Below are positions 1-8,141 of a stretch of 64,000 nt of DNA, piece by piece. The translations under genes and the position numbers were made by a program. Source of the DNA: Hymenobacter sp. DG01 (GTDB lineage: Bacteria > Bacteroidota > Bacteroidia > Cytophagales > Hymenobacteraceae); assembly GCF_006352025.1 (NCBI RefSeq), contig NZ_CP040936.1:744001-808000 (forward strand). Reading direction: 5' to 3'. How positions within the stretch are numbered: position 1 is the stretch's first letter; every line of letters begins with the position of its first letter. The notes beneath the pieces were generated by a model. The model saw only the letters and a program-made list of their open reading frames with translations. It searched no databases and had not been told where the DNA came from.

Positions 1-1
1 C

Positions 2-1636
2 CGGCGCGACGCCGACGAGTTCTACGACTGCCTCCAGGAAAACCTGCCGCCCGACCCCGATGCCCGCAATGTGCAGCGCCAGGCCTTTGCCGGCATGCTC
101 TGGAGCAAGCAGTTCTATTATTATGATGTAACCCAGTGGATAGAAGGCGACCCGGCCGTGGCAACGCCTCCGCCCGAGCGCTGCAAAGGCCGCAACCGGC
201 AGTGGGCCCACCTGCAAAACCAGGACATCATTTCCATGCCCGATAAGTGGGAGTACCCCTGGTACGCGGCCTGGGACCTGGCTTTTCACTGCATTCCGCT
301 GGCTATCCTGGATGCCGAGTTTGCTAAAAGCCAGCTGCGCCTGCTCACCAAAGACTGGTACATGCACCCCAACGGCCAACTGCCGGCCTACGAGTGGAAT
401 TTCTCCGACGTGAACCCGCCCGTGCACGCCTGGGCCACCTGGCGCGTGTACAAAATGGACAAAAAGCTGCGCGGCGACCAAGGCGACACGGCGTTTCTGG
501 AAAGCGTGTTTCATAAGCTTGCCCTCAACTTTACCTGGTGGGTAAACCGCAAGGACAAGAGCGAGCGGAACATCTTTGAGGGGGGCTTCCTGGGGCTCGA
601 TAACATTGGTGTGTTCGACCGCTCGGCTCCGCTGCCCACCGGCGGCTACATTGAGCAGTCGGATGGTACGAGCTGGATGGCCATGTTTGCCCTGAACATG
701 ATGCGCATGGCTCTGGAGTTGGCCCGCACCAACCCCGTGTACCAGGAAATGGCCAGCAAATTCTTCGAGCACTTCCTCTACATTGCCGATGCCATGACCC
801 GTGGCGGCGACGGCCTGTTTAACCTCTGGGACGAAGAAGACGGCTTTTATTACGACGTGCTGCACACCCCCGACGAGGAGCGCATCAAGCTGAAAGTGCG
901 CTCCATTGTGGGCCTGATTCCGCTGTTCGCGGTGGAAGTAGTGGACCAGCAACTCCTAGACGCCATGCCTGAGTTTACAGCGCGGGCCCGCTGGCTGCTG
1001 GACAGCCGGCCCCACTTGGCCAAGCTGGTGGCTCGTTGGGAAGACCCCGGCAAGGGCGCCCGCCACTTGCTGGGCCTACTGCGCCGCTCCCGTCTTAAGA
1101 AGTTGCTCACCCGCATGCTCGATGAAACCGAGTTTCTATCGGAGTACGGCATCCGGGCCATGTCGCGCTACCACCTGGAGCACCCCTACGTGTTCAGTAC
1201 CGAGGAGGAAAACTTTGAGGTTCACTACGTGCCCGGCGAGGCCGAAAGCAGCATGTTTGGGGGCAACAGCAACTGGCGCGGCCCCATCTGGTTTCCCATC
1301 AACTACCTCATTATCGAGTCGTTGCAGCGCTACCACTTCTACTACGATAGCAAGTTTCAGATTGAGTACCCCACCGGCTCGGGCACGTTGCTGACGTTGC
1401 AGGAGGTAGCTGCTGCCCTGGCCGGCCGCCTGACCAAGCTTCTACTCAAGGATGAGCACGGCCACCGCCCCGCCTTTGGAGATAATGAGCTGTTGCAGAA
1501 GGACCCTCATTTCAAGGACTACCTGCTCTTCCACGAGTACTTCCACGGCGACACCGGCTACGGCCTCGGGGCCAACCACCAAACCGGCTGGACCGGCCTC
1601 ATCGTGCGTTTGCTGCAGTTGCAGGAGCAGCGTTAA
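2..1636 (+). CDS. GH63/MGH1-like glucosidase, C-terminal part (5' truncated by window)
   Basis: The reading frame is open from base 2 and the start lies upstream, so only the last 544 residues are visible. The segment EYPWYAAWDLAFH and the later NWRGPIWFPINYL are the hallmark blocks of the (alpha/alpha)6 catalytic domain of GH63/MGH1-like glucosidases. These inverting enzymes remove glucose from alpha-linked oligosaccharides or glucosylglycerate-type solutes. The WD of the first block and the acidic residues around the second are where family catalytic acids sit. An internal GTG at 71 is not a likely start because conserved-looking sequence continues upstream of it. The substrate cannot be told. 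A trehalose module lies 47 kb downstream, too far away to be called an operon. Family call is firm, substrate unknown. Confidence 0.8.
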   Translation, partial: RRDADEFYDCLQENLPPDPDARNVQRQAFAGMLWSKQFYYYDVTQWIEGDPAVATPPPERCKGRNRQWAHLQNQDIISMPDKWEYPWYAAWDLAFHCIPLAILDAEFAKSQLRLLTKDWYMHPNGQLPAYEWNFSDVNPPVHAWATWRVYKMDKKLRGDQGDTAFLESVFHKLALNFTWWVNRKDKSERNIFEGGFLGLDNIGVFDRSAPLPTGGYIEQSDGTSWMAMFALNMMRMALELARTNPVYQEMASKFFEHFLYIADAMTRGGDGLFNLWDEEDGFYYDVLHTPDEERIKLKVRSIVGLIPLFAVEVVDQQLLDAMPEFTARARWLLDSRPHLAKLVARWEDPGKGARHLLGLLRRSRLKKLLTRMLDETEFLSEYGIRAMSRYHLEHPYVFSTEEENFEVHYVPGEAESSMFGGNSNWRGPIWFPINYLIIESLQRYHFYYDSKFQIEYPTGSGTLLTLQEVAAALAGRLTKLLLKDEHGHRPAFGDNELLQKDPHFKDYLLFHEYFHGDTGYGLGANHQTGWTGLIVRLLQLQEQR

Positions 1637-1642
1637 ACTGCA

Positions 1643-1675
1643 AGGGACCCGCCAACAAGCTGTTAGCGGGCCCCT
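1643..1675. terminator. weak hairpin between convergent genes
   Basis: Two 15-base arms (1643-1657 and 1661-1675) pair with two mismatches around a 3-base loop, between the convergent glucosidase and ankyrin genes. There is no clear U-tract on either side, so intrinsic termination is only a guess. Confidence 0.3.
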
Positions 1676-1700
1676 GACGATTTGACGACGGTCGTTGCGC

Positions 1701-2156
1701 TTATTCTTTCAGTTTGGCCTCAATCAGGGCAATGACCCTCCGGTTCTTGCTTTGCTGAGCGGCCCCCAGCACCGTGTTGCCCTGGCCATCGTCGGCTCGC
1801 ACGTCGGCGCCATGGGTGAGAAGTAGTTCCACCAGCTCCGGGCTGCCTTTGCCGGCGGCATACATGAGGGCCGTCGTCTTGAACCAGTCTTTCCATTCGA
1901 GCTGGGCCTTGTGCTCTACCAGCAGCTTCACAATAGGAAAGGTACTGGTGTTGATAGCCATGGTCAGGGCACTGAACTGAGCACCCGGGCCCATTTGCAT
2001 AATGGCGCTGGCGTCGGCCCCCTCGTTGAGCAGTTGCTCTACTTTCCGGGCGTCGTTGTCGTGGATTGCGGCAAATAGCTCCTTAGACCTCGTCTGGGCG
2101 AAGCCTGCAATAGATAGGCTGATGATAAACAGGAAGGTGAGGAAAACTCTGAGCAT
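1701..2156 (-). CDS. Secreted small ankyrin-repeat protein
   Basis: 151 residues. The N-terminus is a signal peptide ending near GFAQ (residue about 21), so the product is probably periplasmic. Residues 25-145 form about three to four ankyrin repeats; the blocks TALMYAAGKGSPELVELLLTH and NTVLGAAQQSKNRRVIALI show the typical TPLxxAAxxGxxxxVxxLL pattern. Ankyrin repeats bind other proteins, and no enzymatic part is present. A paralogue of the same size and layout lies at 7396..7848 on the same strand, so the two probably arose by duplication. The partner is unknown. The gene is convergent with the glucosidase and stands alone. Confidence 0.8.
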   Translation of the reverse strand: MLRVFLTFLFIISLSIAGFAQTRSKELFAAIHDNDARKVEQLLNEGADASAIMQMGPGAQFSALTMAINTSTFPIVKLLVEHKAQLEWKDWFKTTALMYAAGKGSPELVELLLTHGADVRADDGQGNTVLGAAQQSKNRRVIALIEAKLKE

Positions 2157-2306
2157 ACCGCAGCAGGAAATTGGTGTTGGATAATACCCCCAAATATAAG
2201 GAGACCAAGCAACAGACCAGTATCGTGCGAAGCTGTTTGGCTATAAAACAAACCATCGGTTACCCGCTTTAGCACCTCACCACCCTACCACTTCACAACC
2301 GTACCG

Positions 2307-3008
2307 ATGTACCCTAACGCCGTTTCGCTTACCGCCTCCGATAACACCCAGTTCAACGCCTACACCGCCTTCCCGACTACGCAGGGGCCACATCCCGGTA
2401 TTATTCTGCTGCAGGAAGCCTTTGGCGTAAACGGCCACATCCGCAACGTGGCCGACCGGCTGGCCCAGGTGGGCTACGTGGTTATTGCCCCCGAAGTGTT
2501 TCACCGCACCGCCGAGCCGGGGCTCGAAATTTCCTACTCCGACTTTGCCAGCGCCATGCCCCACTACAACGCCATTACTCCCGAGGGTGTAACCGCCGAC
2601 GTGCAGGCCTGCTACGACTGGCTCCGGGCCCAGCCCAACGTGACGGAGAAGATTGGCAGCATTGGGTTTTGCCTGGGCGGACGCCTCTCGTTTCTGGCCA
2701 ATGCCGTGCTGCCCCTGGCGGCCGGCGTATCCTACTACGGTGGGGGTACTCACCTGCTGAAAGACCGCGCTTCGGATTTGCACGCGCCGCACTTGTTCTT
2801 CTGGGGTGGCTTGGACCAGCACATCAGCAAAGAGAAAATCGCGGAAGTAATTGATGCGGTGGAGGCCGCCGGCAAGCCCTACATCAACACCGTTATTTCC
2901 TACGCCGACCACGGTTTCCACTGCGATGAGCGCCCCAGCTACCATCCGCAGGCCGCCGCCGAAGCCTGGGCCCTCACGCTGGCCTTCTTCCAGGAAAAAC
3001 TGCGTTAG
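2307..3008 (+). CDS. Dienelactone hydrolase family protein
   Basis: 233 residues, the usual length of the family, with an alpha/beta hydrolase fold and no signal peptide. The nucleophile elbow GFCLGG places the catalytic Cys at 122. The expected partners are Asp170 (GGLD) and His202 (DHGFH), and Glu37 in LLQEAFG matches the glutamate that activates the thiolate in dienelactone hydrolases. All four residues are present, so it should be an active esterase or lactonase. Without neighbouring aromatic-degradation genes, dienelactone itself is not a safe substrate. The 30 bases before the ATG are a pyrimidine-rich CACC/TCAC tract resembling the arms of the junction hairpins elsewhere in this window. 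Confidence 0.85.
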   Translation: MYPNAVSLTASDNTQFNAYTAFPTTQGPHPGIILLQEAFGVNGHIRNVADRLAQVGYVVIAPEVFHRTAEPGLEISYSDFASAMPHYNAITPEGVTADVQACYDWLRAQPNVTEKIGSIGFCLGGRLSFLANAVLPLAAGVSYYGGGTHLLKDRASDLHAPHLFFWGGLDQHISKEKIAEVIDAVEAAGKPYINTVISYADHGFHCDERPSYHPQAAAEAWALTLAFFQEKLR

Positions 3009-3065
3009 GTGCTTGTAGAAGGTAGTGACTGGAAATCACTGTCTTCATTAAATAGGTAAGCCGTG

Positions 3066-3094
3066 TTGCCCTGCCTGGCTCGACATTAACTTCG
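3066..3094 (+). promoter_or_regulatory. Putative Bacteroidota-type promoter
   Basis: TTG at 3066-3068 and TAACTTCG at 3087-3094 are 18 bases apart, close to the -33 TTG / -7 TAnnTTTG arrangement of the Bacteroidota housekeeping sigma factor. It would drive the transporter pseudogene at 3148. Confidence 0.4.
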
Positions 3095-3147
3095 TTGGGC
3101 TGGGCAGGGTATAGTGGGTGAGTCGCTGTTCCTGACTACCCCCACTC

Positions 3148-4184
3148 ATGAAGAAAGCTATCCAGCAGTTCCCCGTCGCTTACTTCGCCCTGATCATGTC
3201 AACAGGGATTATTTCGCTGGCGGCTGATGGGCTCCACTTACAGGCTGTAGCAGAAGCGTTCTTCTACGTGAACCTCATGCTATACCCGCTGTTTGTGCTA
3301 CTGCTGGTGCTACGGGTCGTAATGGCATTTCAGGCCGTACGAGCTGAGCTGACTTCCCACGACCAAGGCGCTACCTATCTGACCCTTGTTCCGGCTACTT
3401 GCCTGCTGGGCAATCAGTTTGTGCAGTTGCGGCAGCAAACGGGGGTAGGCAGCGCGTTGTGGATGGGCGCCGCCGTAGTCTGGCTGATTCTGGTGTACAG
3501 TTTTTTGCTGGGAGTAAGCGTGGGCGAAGAAAAGCCACCCCTGGAAAAAGGCTTCAACGGCAGCTGGCTTGCTTCTACTGGTAGTAGCTACCGAAGCCTT
3601 AGCGGTGCTGGGAGGTAAACTGGTTGCCAGTTGGGCGGTAGCTCCCGAGATAAGCGGCTTTGGGCTCCTGAGTTTGTTTCTGCTAGGCGGTACCTTATAT
3701 GTGGTGTTAATTACCCTGCTGCTATACCGGCTTACGTTCCGGCCGCTGGGCCAGGAACAGGTAGGGGCCGCTTACTGGATCAGTGTGGGTGCTAGTGCCA
3801 TTACGGTGCTGGCGGGTGCTACCCTGGTCACCACCCTCCAACAGGCCCGCGTCTCCCTCGATTTGCTGGCGTTTGTAAAAGGCGGTAGTCTGTTATTCTG
3901 GGCTGTAAGCACCTGGTGGATTCCGCTGGTGGCTGTTCTCCGAATCTGGAACCATCTGAAAACGAAGCCGGCCTTCACGTACGCGCCTACCTATTGGACG
4001 ATGGTATTTCCGCTGGGCATGTACGTAGCCGCTACGTTGCGTCTCTCCGAAGTACTCCCGCTGCCTAGCCTGCATCCTATTTCCAGCCTACGGAATCTAC
4101 GTGGCGCTGCTGGCGTGGGGGCTCACCTGCGCGGGTATGCTCTACCATCTGGCAACCACCTCGCGCACTCCTCACCCCGTTTAA
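3148..4184 (+). pseudogene. TehA/SLAC1 (TDT) family transporter, two frameshifts
   Basis: The protein reads in three successive frames. From ATG 3148 it has the typical TDT start (PVAYFALIMSTGIIS) and several membrane helices up to about 3570. The frame then changes by one base and continues as LLLVVATEALAVLGG to about 4080. A second one-base change leads into YGIYVALLAWGLTCAGMLYHL and a stop at 4182-4184. Joined, this gives one roughly 340-residue, about ten-helix protein of the tellurite-resistance/dicarboxylate/anion-channel family. Without the second change the frame would overrun into the convergent gene at 4293. Neither break is in a homopolymer long enough to be an obvious sequencing error. 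It is probably a decaying gene, though two assembly errors cannot be excluded. Confidence 0.75.
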
Positions 4185-4292
4185 CGAACGATATGCCGCA
4201 CGAATCCAGGTTGATTCAGTTGATGAGTCTGCTGCTAATGAAGCATTCCTACCTGCTCCGGAGGAGTAAACCCTATTGTGTAGCGGCTATTC

Positions 4293-4748
4293 CTATGCCA
4301 CTACCAAGGCCTGCGGGGCTGACTGCTTGATCCGGCCCAGCAGCCAGGCAATTTGCCGCTTGGTTTCAGCCTGAAACTCAGTGCAGACGGCCTCCATTTC
4401 CTTGTCGTGCAGGGTCAGGGCCGCGTTGCCGATGATTTCCCAGCACAGCTCCACCTCGTTGGCCAGCAGCCACAGGTCGTGCAGGTCTCGGACCAGGGCC
4501 AGGCTGCCCGTGCGGGGTTGGCTGAACAGGATCTTCTGCATTTCGTTGGGCTCCGGGCTGTCCTCGGCCGAATACCGCACCAGGTAGGGCTGCATCTGCC
4601 CGGCGTGGCGCAACGACCAGCCCGCCAGCTTAATACACATCTGCTCAATATCAGGCTCCGCCCGGTGGTGGCGGGCTACTTTCTCGAAGGCTTCCGACAG
4701 CTGCTTTTCGCTGCTTTCCACCAGGCCCAGGTAGTTTCCGAGTTGCAT
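4293..4748 (-). CDS. Helical hypothetical protein paired with the molybdopterin oxidoreductase
   Basis: 151 residues, no signal peptide, predicted almost entirely helical. I do not recognise the family. Conspicuous features are several His, Cys and Glu residues on helices (VARHHRAEPDIEQMCIKLAGWSLRHAG, LWLLANEVELCWEIIGNAALTLHDKEMEAVCTEF), giving the look of a ferritin-like or four-helix bundle. The start is 21 bases after the stop of the oxidoreductase on the same strand, so the two are almost certainly co-transcribed. A role as chaperone, maturation factor or electron-transfer partner of that enzyme is inference from position only. Confidence 0.6.
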   Translation of the reverse strand: MQLGNYLGLVESSEKQLSEAFEKVARHHRAEPDIEQMCIKLAGWSLRHAGQMQPYLVRYSAEDSPEPNEMQKILFSQPRTGSLALVRDLHDLWLLANEVELCWEIIGNAALTLHDKEMEAVCTEFQAETKRQIAWLLGRIKQSAPQALVVA

Positions 4749-4769
4749 AGACGAAGGAGGGGTAGGCGG

Positions 4770-7067
4770 TTACACTTTTCGGATGCGGACGGCGGCGTAC
4801 TTGAAGTGGGGCTGCTTGCTGATGGGGTCCCACTCCCTGATGGTCAGCTCGTTGGCGGCGCGGCGCGGCTGCCCGTCTTCCTGACCCCAGGCACCATAAT
4901 GGAAGGGCATGAACACCAGCCCAGGCTCGATGCTGCCCAGCCGGGCCGGCGCCACCGCCTTGCCCCGCCGCGACGCTACTTCTACCAGGTCGCCCTCTAC
5001 AATGCCGTAGCGGGCGGCGTCTTCCTCGGCCAACTGCACAAATGCCTCGGGCGCTGCCTCATTCAGGGCGCGGGCGCGGCCGGTTTTGGTGCGGGTATGG
5101 AAGTGGTACACCACCCGGCCCGTCGTAAACCACAGGGGGTAGGCCTCGCTGGGTTCCTCGTGGGGCGGCTCGTAGTCGGCGGCTTTGATGAAGGCCTTGC
5201 CCTTAGGGTCCTGGGCCTTATAGGCTTCCGCCTGCTGCTCCGTGCCGGTTTCCAGGTCGTAGCCGTAGGTTTCGCAGTAGTCGGGCTGGGTGTTGAAGAC
5301 GTGGTTGGGGTACAAGTGCTCGGCCCCGTCGGGGTGCTCTTCGTTGCAGGGCCACTGAATGCCTGAGCCCGCGCTGAGCTTGGCGTAGCTCATGCCCGAG
5401 TAGTCGCAGGGGCGGCCTTTGCTGCAGGCTTTCCAGGCTTCGAAGGCTTCTTCGGGGGTAGTCCAACTGATGAGGGGACGGCCATCTTTGTCGCGAAAAT
5501 CCATGCGCTGGGCATAGTCGCGGAAGATGTCGAAGTCGGAGCGGGCCTCGCCGGGCGGCTGAATGGCCTGGTGTGAAATATGAACGGTGCGGTCGGTGTT
5601 GGTGAAGGTGCCGGTTTTCTCCCCCCAGATAGCCGTGGGCAGCACCACGTCGGCGTACTGCGCCGTTTCCGTCAGAAAAGCATCCTGCACAATGATAAAC
5701 AGGCCTTCCTTTTCCAGAATCTGGCGCAGGCGCGGCAAATCCGGCATCGACACGGCCGGGTTGGTAGCGCTGATCCACAGCATCTTAATGGAGCCCTGCT
5801 CGCAGTAGTGCCACAGTTGCATGGCGTGGGTGGGCGGCGACCAGTGCGGGATGATGTCGGGGTCAACGTTCCAGATGCGGGCCAGCTCCTGAATGTGCGC
5901 CGAGTTGCCCCAGTTGAGGAAGCCGGGTAGGTCGCCATCGGCACCGCACTCGCGGGTGTTCTGGGAGGTAGGCTGCCCGTTCATCTGCAGAATGGCATTG
6001 CCCCTGGACCCAATCAGCCCCCGAATCAGGTGGATGTTATTGATCTGCACCGCCGCCGCCGTGGCCTGCATCGACTGGTACACGCCCTGCAGAGCCTTGG
6101 AAACCAGGGTGTTGCTGGTGCCCAGGATAAGGGCCGCCGCCAGAAGCTTTTCGGCGGGCACTCCGCTGAGGGCTTCCACCCGCTCCGGCGTCCACTTTTC
6201 CACGGTTTTGCGCAGCTCGGCAAAACCTATCGTGTGCTCCTTGATGAACTTGTGGTTGATGTGGCCAGCCTGAATCAGTAGGTTCAGCAGGCCATTGAGC
6301 ACTGCCACATTGGTGCCCACGCGCGGCGCCAGGTGCACCGTGGCTTTTTCGGCCGTGTAGGTGCGGCGCGGGTCAATGACTACCAGCTGGGGCGGGTTGG
6401 GGCCGGCCAGCCGGTCGAGGATACGGGCCCCGAGCACGGTTTGCTGAGAGGCCATGTTGTGGCCCACCAGTAGCACGGCTTCGGTGGTGTCGAGGTCGGA
6501 ATAGGAGCCGGGCTGCCCGTCGGTGCCGAAGGATATTTTCAGGGCGGCCGCCGCCGTGGCTGTGCACAGGCGGGTATTGCCATCCATGTGCGGGGTGCCC
6601 GGGCCCGCCTTGCCCAGTACGCCTAGGGTGTAGTATTCCTCAATAAAAAGCTGCCCCGAGGTGTAGAAGCCAATGGCCCCGCTGGTGTGCTCCCGAATCA
6701 GGTCCTTGGAGCGCTGCACAATCAGGCTCATGGCCTCGTCCCAGGTAGCGTCTTCCAGCTGTCCGTTGCGCCGGATCAGGGGCTTGGTCAGGCGGTCAGG
6801 GCTGTGGTTGGCAGCCCAGCCGTGCAGCCCTTTCGGCCCAAGGCGGCCGTGGTTGACCCGGTCCACGGCCCGGCCCCGCACGCCCACAATCCGCCCGTCT
6901 TTCACCCCAATGTCCATTCCGCACCCGTTGGAGCACAGCACACACGCCGATTGCACCCAATGGTCGGGTGTTTCTTCTACGTGCTCGTCCACGCGGGTGG
7001 GCCACTGCCCGAGGTAGCCGGTGCGGGCTCCCCAAATGTCGGTGATGCTGTTGCGGGTTTCTTCCAT
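4770..7067 (-). CDS. Molybdopterin oxidoreductase (nitrate reductase / formate dehydrogenase-like)
   Basis: 765 residues. An N-terminal Fe4S4 domain carries C42-x2-C45-x3-C49, followed by the bis-MGD domains of the DMSO-reductase superfamily and a C-terminal dinucleotide-binding domain (PLWFTTGRVVYHFHTRTKTG, then a beta-barrel ending near residue 762). No Tat signal is seen, so it is probably cytoplasmic. It resembles cytoplasmic nitrate reductases (NasA/NarB) and soluble formate dehydrogenases. The fourth cluster ligand is oddly absent: where these enzymes have Cys-Pro-x-Gly about 27 residues after the third Cys, this protein has G77 in RLGPKG. No nitrite reductase, nitrate transporter or electron-donor gene is adjacent, so the substrate is open. 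Co-transcribed with the helical protein at 4293..4748. Confidence 0.8.
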   Translation of the reverse strand: MEETRNSITDIWGARTGYLGQWPTRVDEHVEETPDHWVQSACVLCSNGCGMDIGVKDGRIVGVRGRAVDRVNHGRLGPKGLHGWAANHSPDRLTKPLIRRNGQLEDATWDEAMSLIVQRSKDLIREHTSGAIGFYTSGQLFIEEYYTLGVLGKAGPGTPHMDGNTRLCTATAAAALKISFGTDGQPGSYSDLDTTEAVLLVGHNMASQQTVLGARILDRLAGPNPPQLVVIDPRRTYTAEKATVHLAPRVGTNVAVLNGLLNLLIQAGHINHKFIKEHTIGFAELRKTVEKWTPERVEALSGVPAEKLLAAALILGTSNTLVSKALQGVYQSMQATAAAVQINNIHLIRGLIGSRGNAILQMNGQPTSQNTRECGADGDLPGFLNWGNSAHIQELARIWNVDPDIIPHWSPPTHAMQLWHYCEQGSIKMLWISATNPAVSMPDLPRLRQILEKEGLFIIVQDAFLTETAQYADVVLPTAIWGEKTGTFTNTDRTVHISHQAIQPPGEARSDFDIFRDYAQRMDFRDKDGRPLISWTTPEEAFEAWKACSKGRPCDYSGMSYAKLSAGSGIQWPCNEEHPDGAEHLYPNHVFNTQPDYCETYGYDLETGTEQQAEAYKAQDPKGKAFIKAADYEPPHEEPSEAYPLWFTTGRVVYHFHTRTKTGRARALNEAAPEAFVQLAEEDAARYGIVEGDLVEVASRRGKAVAPARLGSIEPGLVFMPFHYGAWGQEDGQPRRAANELTIREWDPISKQPHFKYAAVRIRKV

Positions 7068-7324
7068 AGTTGAAAAGTGCCGGACGAAAAAGCGCAGACT
7101 TGTGGCCTGGCTGAGGAGTAGGGCCTACGGCAACGGAGGGAAAGGCAATGCCAGCCACGGGCTACTACGAAAGCCAAATCAGAGAAGGGTAAAAAGCAAT
7201 CTTATATTTTAATGGCATTTTAATCTATGAAAGGGCCACTACTACCCGTCAGTGGGCTTACGGGTGAGGTAATGAGCGCGCGGCTACCCCGCCTTAAGCG
7301 CTACCAAGCCTGCGTCTTCAGGTC

Positions 7325-7379
7325 CGAAAGCACAGATGCCCGAAGCTCAGAGATTGAGCTTCGGGCATCTGTGCTTTCG
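7325..7379 (-). terminator. 25-bp perfect hairpin after the ankyrin gene
   Basis: Arms 7325-7349 and 7355-7379 pair perfectly over 25 bases around a 5-base loop, just downstream of the minus-strand ankyrin gene. The stem is far longer than termination needs. The remainder of the gap 7068-7324 shows no gene; it holds the upstream region of the molybdopterin enzyme. Confidence 0.6.
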
Positions 7380-7395
7380 CTGGGGTAGGAGAGGT

Positions 7396-7848
7396 TTACT
7401 TGGCTTTGGCCTGAATCAGCTTGACTACCTCGGCGTTGCCGCTCTCCTTAGCACTGGCCAGTACGTCTTTGCCGTCCTTGTCTTTGGCCTTGGGATTGGC
7501 GCCGTTTGCCAATAGAAACTCCACTACATCGAGGCTACCGTTGGCCGCAGCGGCCATCAGGGCGGTAGCGTTGAAGCTGTCGGGCTTATCAATCTGGGCC
7601 TTGTGCTTCACCAGGGTCTTCACAACCTCCAGCTGTCCGTTGCCGGCCGCGATAATCAGGAAGGTGGTTGGGAAGCCGGGCATCATTTCCACTGGAGCAT
7701 TCACATCGGCGCCGGCCGCGAGCAGGGCGTCCACGTCGGCGGCTTTATTCTTAACCACGGCACCGTACACTTTCTGCACCGGGGTTTGGGCCTGGGAGAG
7801 GGTAGTAGCGGCGAGAAATAGAGTAAAAACGAGAAGAAGTTTTTTCAT
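7396..7848 (-). CDS. Secreted small ankyrin-repeat protein (paralogue of 1701..2156)
   Basis: 150 residues with a clear signal peptide (LLLVFTLFLAATTLSQAQ), then three to four ankyrin repeats: VNAPVEMMPGFPTTFLIIAA, NATALMAAAANGSLDVVEFLL and a final repeat with KDVLASAKESGNAEVVKLI. Size, signal peptide and the position of the degenerate first repeat match the protein at 1701..2156, so these are paralogues about 5 kb apart on the same strand. Like its copy it has no catalytic part and probably binds a periplasmic partner. It is followed by a 25-bp hairpin terminator and appears monocistronic. Confidence 0.8.
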   Translation of the reverse strand: MKKLLLVFTLFLAATTLSQAQTPVQKVYGAVVKNKAADVDALLAAGADVNAPVEMMPGFPTTFLIIAAGNGQLEVVKTLVKHKAQIDKPDSFNATALMAAAANGSLDVVEFLLANGANPKAKDKDGKDVLASAKESGNAEVVKLIQAKAK

Positions 7849-8054
7849 GCCGGGAAATACAATTCAATAGGGAGAACAAACCCAAATATAGGGGTAAGGC
7901 AGCGGAATAGCCCTATTTCGGCAGGGAACAGAGGCGCTCTACAAAAAAACAGGGCTCTGGTCTGGGCCTGTGCTTTATAAAGAACGCTGGCCCGTACCAG
8001 CGTCGCGAAGAGGCAGTTAAGCTAAATGCTGCTCTTTGTTAAGGGAATATTGTG

Positions 8055-8067
8055 TAGAATTATTCTA
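8055..8067. promoter_or_regulatory. Upstream copy of TonB-receptor operator motif
   Basis: TAGAA-TTA-TTCTA, a 5-3-5 inverted repeat, 57 bases upstream of the 17-base copy at 8112 and of the same design as the copies in front of the second receptor (17160-17236). Confidence 0.5.
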
Positions 8068-8111
8068 AATAGATTTTCATCCTATTGATTCCTGCCTTTA
8101 CTTTGTGAATT

Positions 8112-8128
8112 TTTAGAATTGTTCTAAA
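8112..8128. promoter_or_regulatory. Operator-like inverted repeat TTTAGAA-N3-TTCTAAA
   Basis: A perfect 7-3-7 inverted repeat ending 13 bases before the ATG of the receptor at 8142. The same motif recurs before the other siderophore receptor, so it is probably the binding site of a metal-responsive repressor such as a Fur- or DtxR-family protein. The identity of the regulator is inference. Confidence 0.55.
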
Positions 8129-8141
8129 TAACTCACCTCGC

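Noticed and set aside
4353..5366. Long open frame on the plus strand (337 codons) opposite the molybdopterin oxidoreductase
   Set aside because: It is the complement of a GC-rich gene with strong family motifs; its own protein is Gly/Leu/Val/Arg-rich without motifs. The same applies to 13183..14517, 15638..16705, 37952..39514 and 49325..50341.
4770..7067. Calling the molybdopterin enzyme nasA/narB
   Set aside because: No nitrite reductase, nitrate transporter or nitrate regulator is adjacent, and the cluster ligands differ, so a gene symbol would overstate the evidence.
7849..8141. A cobalamin-type riboswitch before the TonB receptor
   Set aside because: No B12-box-like sequence or expected stems are visible; the conserved feature is the short inverted repeat, which fits a protein operator.
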